Below, in pieces: positions 62,533 to 64,000 of a stretch of 64,000 nucleotides of DNA. Source of the DNA: Bosea sp. AS-1 (GTDB lineage Bacteria; Pseudomonadota; Alphaproteobacteria; Rhizobiales; Beijerinckiaceae). Where the stretch lies: NCBI RefSeq assembly GCF_002220095.1, contig NZ_CP022372.1:1956501-2020500 (forward strand), in the 5' to 3' direction. Positions within the stretch are counted from its first letter, which is position 1. Every line of letters begins with the position of its first letter. The notes under the pieces were generated by a model. That model was not told the origin of the DNA. It saw only the letters and a list, made by a program, of their open reading frames with translations, and made no database searches. Made by a program: the position numbers and the translations under genes.

Positions 62533-64000
62533 ATGGTCGTCGCGAGCATCAAGCCCAGTTTCATCGAGCTCTACACCCCCAAATTGCTGACCGTGCTGCG
62601 GGAAGGCTATGGCCTCTCTCAGCTCAAGGCCGACGCGATCTCCGGATTGACGGTTGCCATCGTCGCGCTGCCGCTCTCCATGGCCATCGCCATCGCCTCG
62701 GGCGTCACGCCCGACCGAGGGCTCTACACCTCGATCGTCGGCGGCTTCATCGTTTCGGCGCTGGGCGGCTCCCGGTTTCAGATCGGCGGGCCGGCGGGGG
62801 CCTTCATCGTGCTGGTGTCGGCCTGCGTGGCACAGCACGGGGTCGACGGCCTCCTGCTCGCCACCTTTCTCTCCGGGCTGATGCTGGCGGCGGTCGGGCT
62901 CCTCGGCCTCGGTACCTTCATCAAGTACATTCCCTATCCGGTCACGGTCGGGTTCACGGCAGGCATCGCCGTCATCATCTTCGCCAGCCAGATCAAGGAT
63001 CTGCTCGGGCTTACGCTCGCCAACGAGCCGGGGCCGCTGCTGCCGAAGCTGCAGGCGCTCGCCGGGGCCCTGCCGACGGTGAGCCCCGCGGCGGCTCTGG
63101 TTACCGCCGTTACGATCGGGATCATCATCGCCGTCCGCCGTCTGCGGCCGCACTGGCCTTCATTCATCATCGGCGTGGCGGTCGCCTCGGTCGGGGCGGT
63201 GCTGGCGGGCGCACAGGTCGAGACGATCGGGACACGCTTCGGCGGCATTCCGCAGACGCTGCCACTGCCGCATCTGCCGGAGATCTCGTGGGAGAAAATC
63301 GTGGCGGTGCTGCCGAACGCGCTGTCCTTCACGCTGCTCGGCTCCATCGAGAGCCTGCTTTCGGCGGTGGTGGCGGATTCGATGACGGGCCGGCGGCACC
63401 GTTCCAATTGCGAGCTGGTGGCGCAGGGCCTCGCCAACATGGCTTCGCCGCTGTTCGGCGGCATCTGCGTCACCGGCAATATCGCGCGGACTGCCACCAA
63501 TGTCCGCTCAGGCGCGCGCGGGCCGGTCTCGGGCATGCTGCATTCGGTCTTCCTGCTGCTGTTCATGCTCGTGGCGGCCCCGCTCGCTTCCTATATCCCG
63601 CTCGCGGCGCTCGCGGGCGTGCTGGCGGTGGTGGCCTGGAATATGGCCGAGAAGCAGGAATTTGCGACGCTGATCCGCGCCTCGCGGGGCGATGCCGTCG
63701 TGCTGCTGGTGACATTCTTGCTGGTGATCTTCGTCGATCTGAGCACGGGCATCGTCGCCGGCTTCGTCGTCAGCGCGTTGCTTTTCCTGCATCGCATGGC
63801 GCAGTCGGTCGCCGTGGAGAACGGCATGCCGATGATCGACGAGGACCGGGCCGACACGGCCAACGGCAACGGCCGCAAGCCCTATGATGCCGCGCCGGCG
63901 ACCGATCCCGATGTCGTGGTGGTGCGGATCTCGGGAGCTTTCTTCTTCGGTGCCTCGGCGGCCGTGGGGGCGGCGCTCGACCGGATCGGGGAGGCGCCCA
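62533..64000 (+). CDS. SulP/SLC26 family anion transporter, 3' end beyond window
   Basis: A membrane transporter of the SulP family (sulfate, bicarbonate or other anions), truncated by the window end after 489 codons. The family signature is LKADAISGLTVAIVALPLSMAIAIASG and IGGPAGAFIVLVSA near the N terminus; about ten to twelve membrane segments follow. A cytoplasmic STAS domain begins near VVVVRISGAFFFGASAAV at the window edge. The start is the ATG at 62533 after GGAAAGGG; an in-frame ATG at 62512 is possible. Substrate not determinable from this sequence. Confidence 0.9.
   Translation, partial: MVVASIKPSFIELYTPKLLTVLREGYGLSQLKADAISGLTVAIVALPLSMAIAIASGVTPDRGLYTSIVGGFIVSALGGSRFQIGGPAGAFIVLVSACVAQHGVDGLLLATFLSGLMLAAVGLLGLGTFIKYIPYPVTVGFTAGIAVIIFASQIKDLLGLTLANEPGPLLPKLQALAGALPTVSPAAALVTAVTIGIIIAVRRLRPHWPSFIIGVAVASVGAVLAGAQVETIGTRFGGIPQTLPLPHLPEISWEKIVAVLPNALSFTLLGSIESLLSAVVADSMTGRRHRSNCELVAQGLANMASPLFGGICVTGNIARTATNVRSGARGPVSGMLHSVFLLLFMLVAAPLASYIPLAALAGVLAVVAWNMAEKQEFATLIRASRGDAVVLLVTFLLVIFVDLSTGIVAGFVVSALLFLHRMAQSVAVENGMPMIDEDRADTANGNGRKPYDAAPATDPDVVVVRISGAFFFGASAAVGAALDRIGEAP

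Overview
The window is a 64 kb chromosomal segment of a GC-rich alphaproteobacterium, most likely of the order Hyphomicrobiales (Rhizobiales). A Bosea-like genus fits, but that is an inference from gene style and not a demonstrated assignment. Lineage markers include a circularly permuted two-piece tmRNA gene, an alphaproteobacterial SspB next to fumC, DUF4169 and ribbon-helix-helix proteins, an HWE-type histidine kinase, the betaine-lipid pair btaA-btaB, and the operon hflK-hflC-DUF2065-degP. Genes are densely packed, with many 4-base ATGA or GTGA overlaps and several TTG or GTG starts. No tRNA, rRNA, prophage, insertion sequence or CRISPR array was seen.

Layout, 1-20 kb: a TetR fragment with its palindrome; uvrD diverging from an aidB-like gene; msrB diverging from btaA-btaB, with a candidate Pho box in front of btaA; a six-segment potassium channel with a zinc-ribbon tail; a hot-dog thioesterase; a GlcD/Dld-type FAD oxidase; a giant AsmA protein. 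Then comes a leftward block ssrA, sspB, fumC, DUF4169, ribbon-helix-helix, followed by two PepSY-like exported proteins, thyA and an MFS transporter.

20-35 kb: a malonate utilisation cluster. A divergent GntR regulator faces TRAP transporter genes (dctP and a fused dctQM), then malonyl-CoA decarboxylase and malonyl-CoA synthetase. After it come uppP, an FAD amine oxidase diverging from an orphan peptide-binding protein, a 25-residue membrane peptide gene, an SDR lacking its catalytic pair, a LysR regulator, a GNAT acetyltransferase and folA.

35-51 kb: hflK-hflC-DUF2065-degP (membrane and envelope quality control), a cupin, serB diverging from miaA, and a diguanylate cyclase. The branched-chain amino acid region follows: ilvB behind a transcription attenuator with a Leu-Ile-Leu-Val leader peptide, then a racemase and a GST inserted before ilvN, then a TetR regulator directly upstream of ilvC. 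Two small single-span membrane proteins, a ComEA-like protein and a DedA protein follow.

52-64 kb: a nitrate/sulfonate-type ABC importer (ATPase, permease, binding protein), an HWE histidine kinase, and a rightward run pdxY, endonuclease/exonuclease/phosphatase, PhzF, NUDIX, M3 peptidase. The window ends with a small Xre regulator behind a 25-base palindrome and a SulP anion transporter cut by the right edge.

Most of the window is core chromosome. The observations most worth following are non-coding or regulatory: the permuted ssrA abutting sspB, the ilvB attenuator, the Pho box at btaAB, operator-like palindromes, and very small membrane protein genes. I did not find a cluster that looks like a wholly new multi-gene system.
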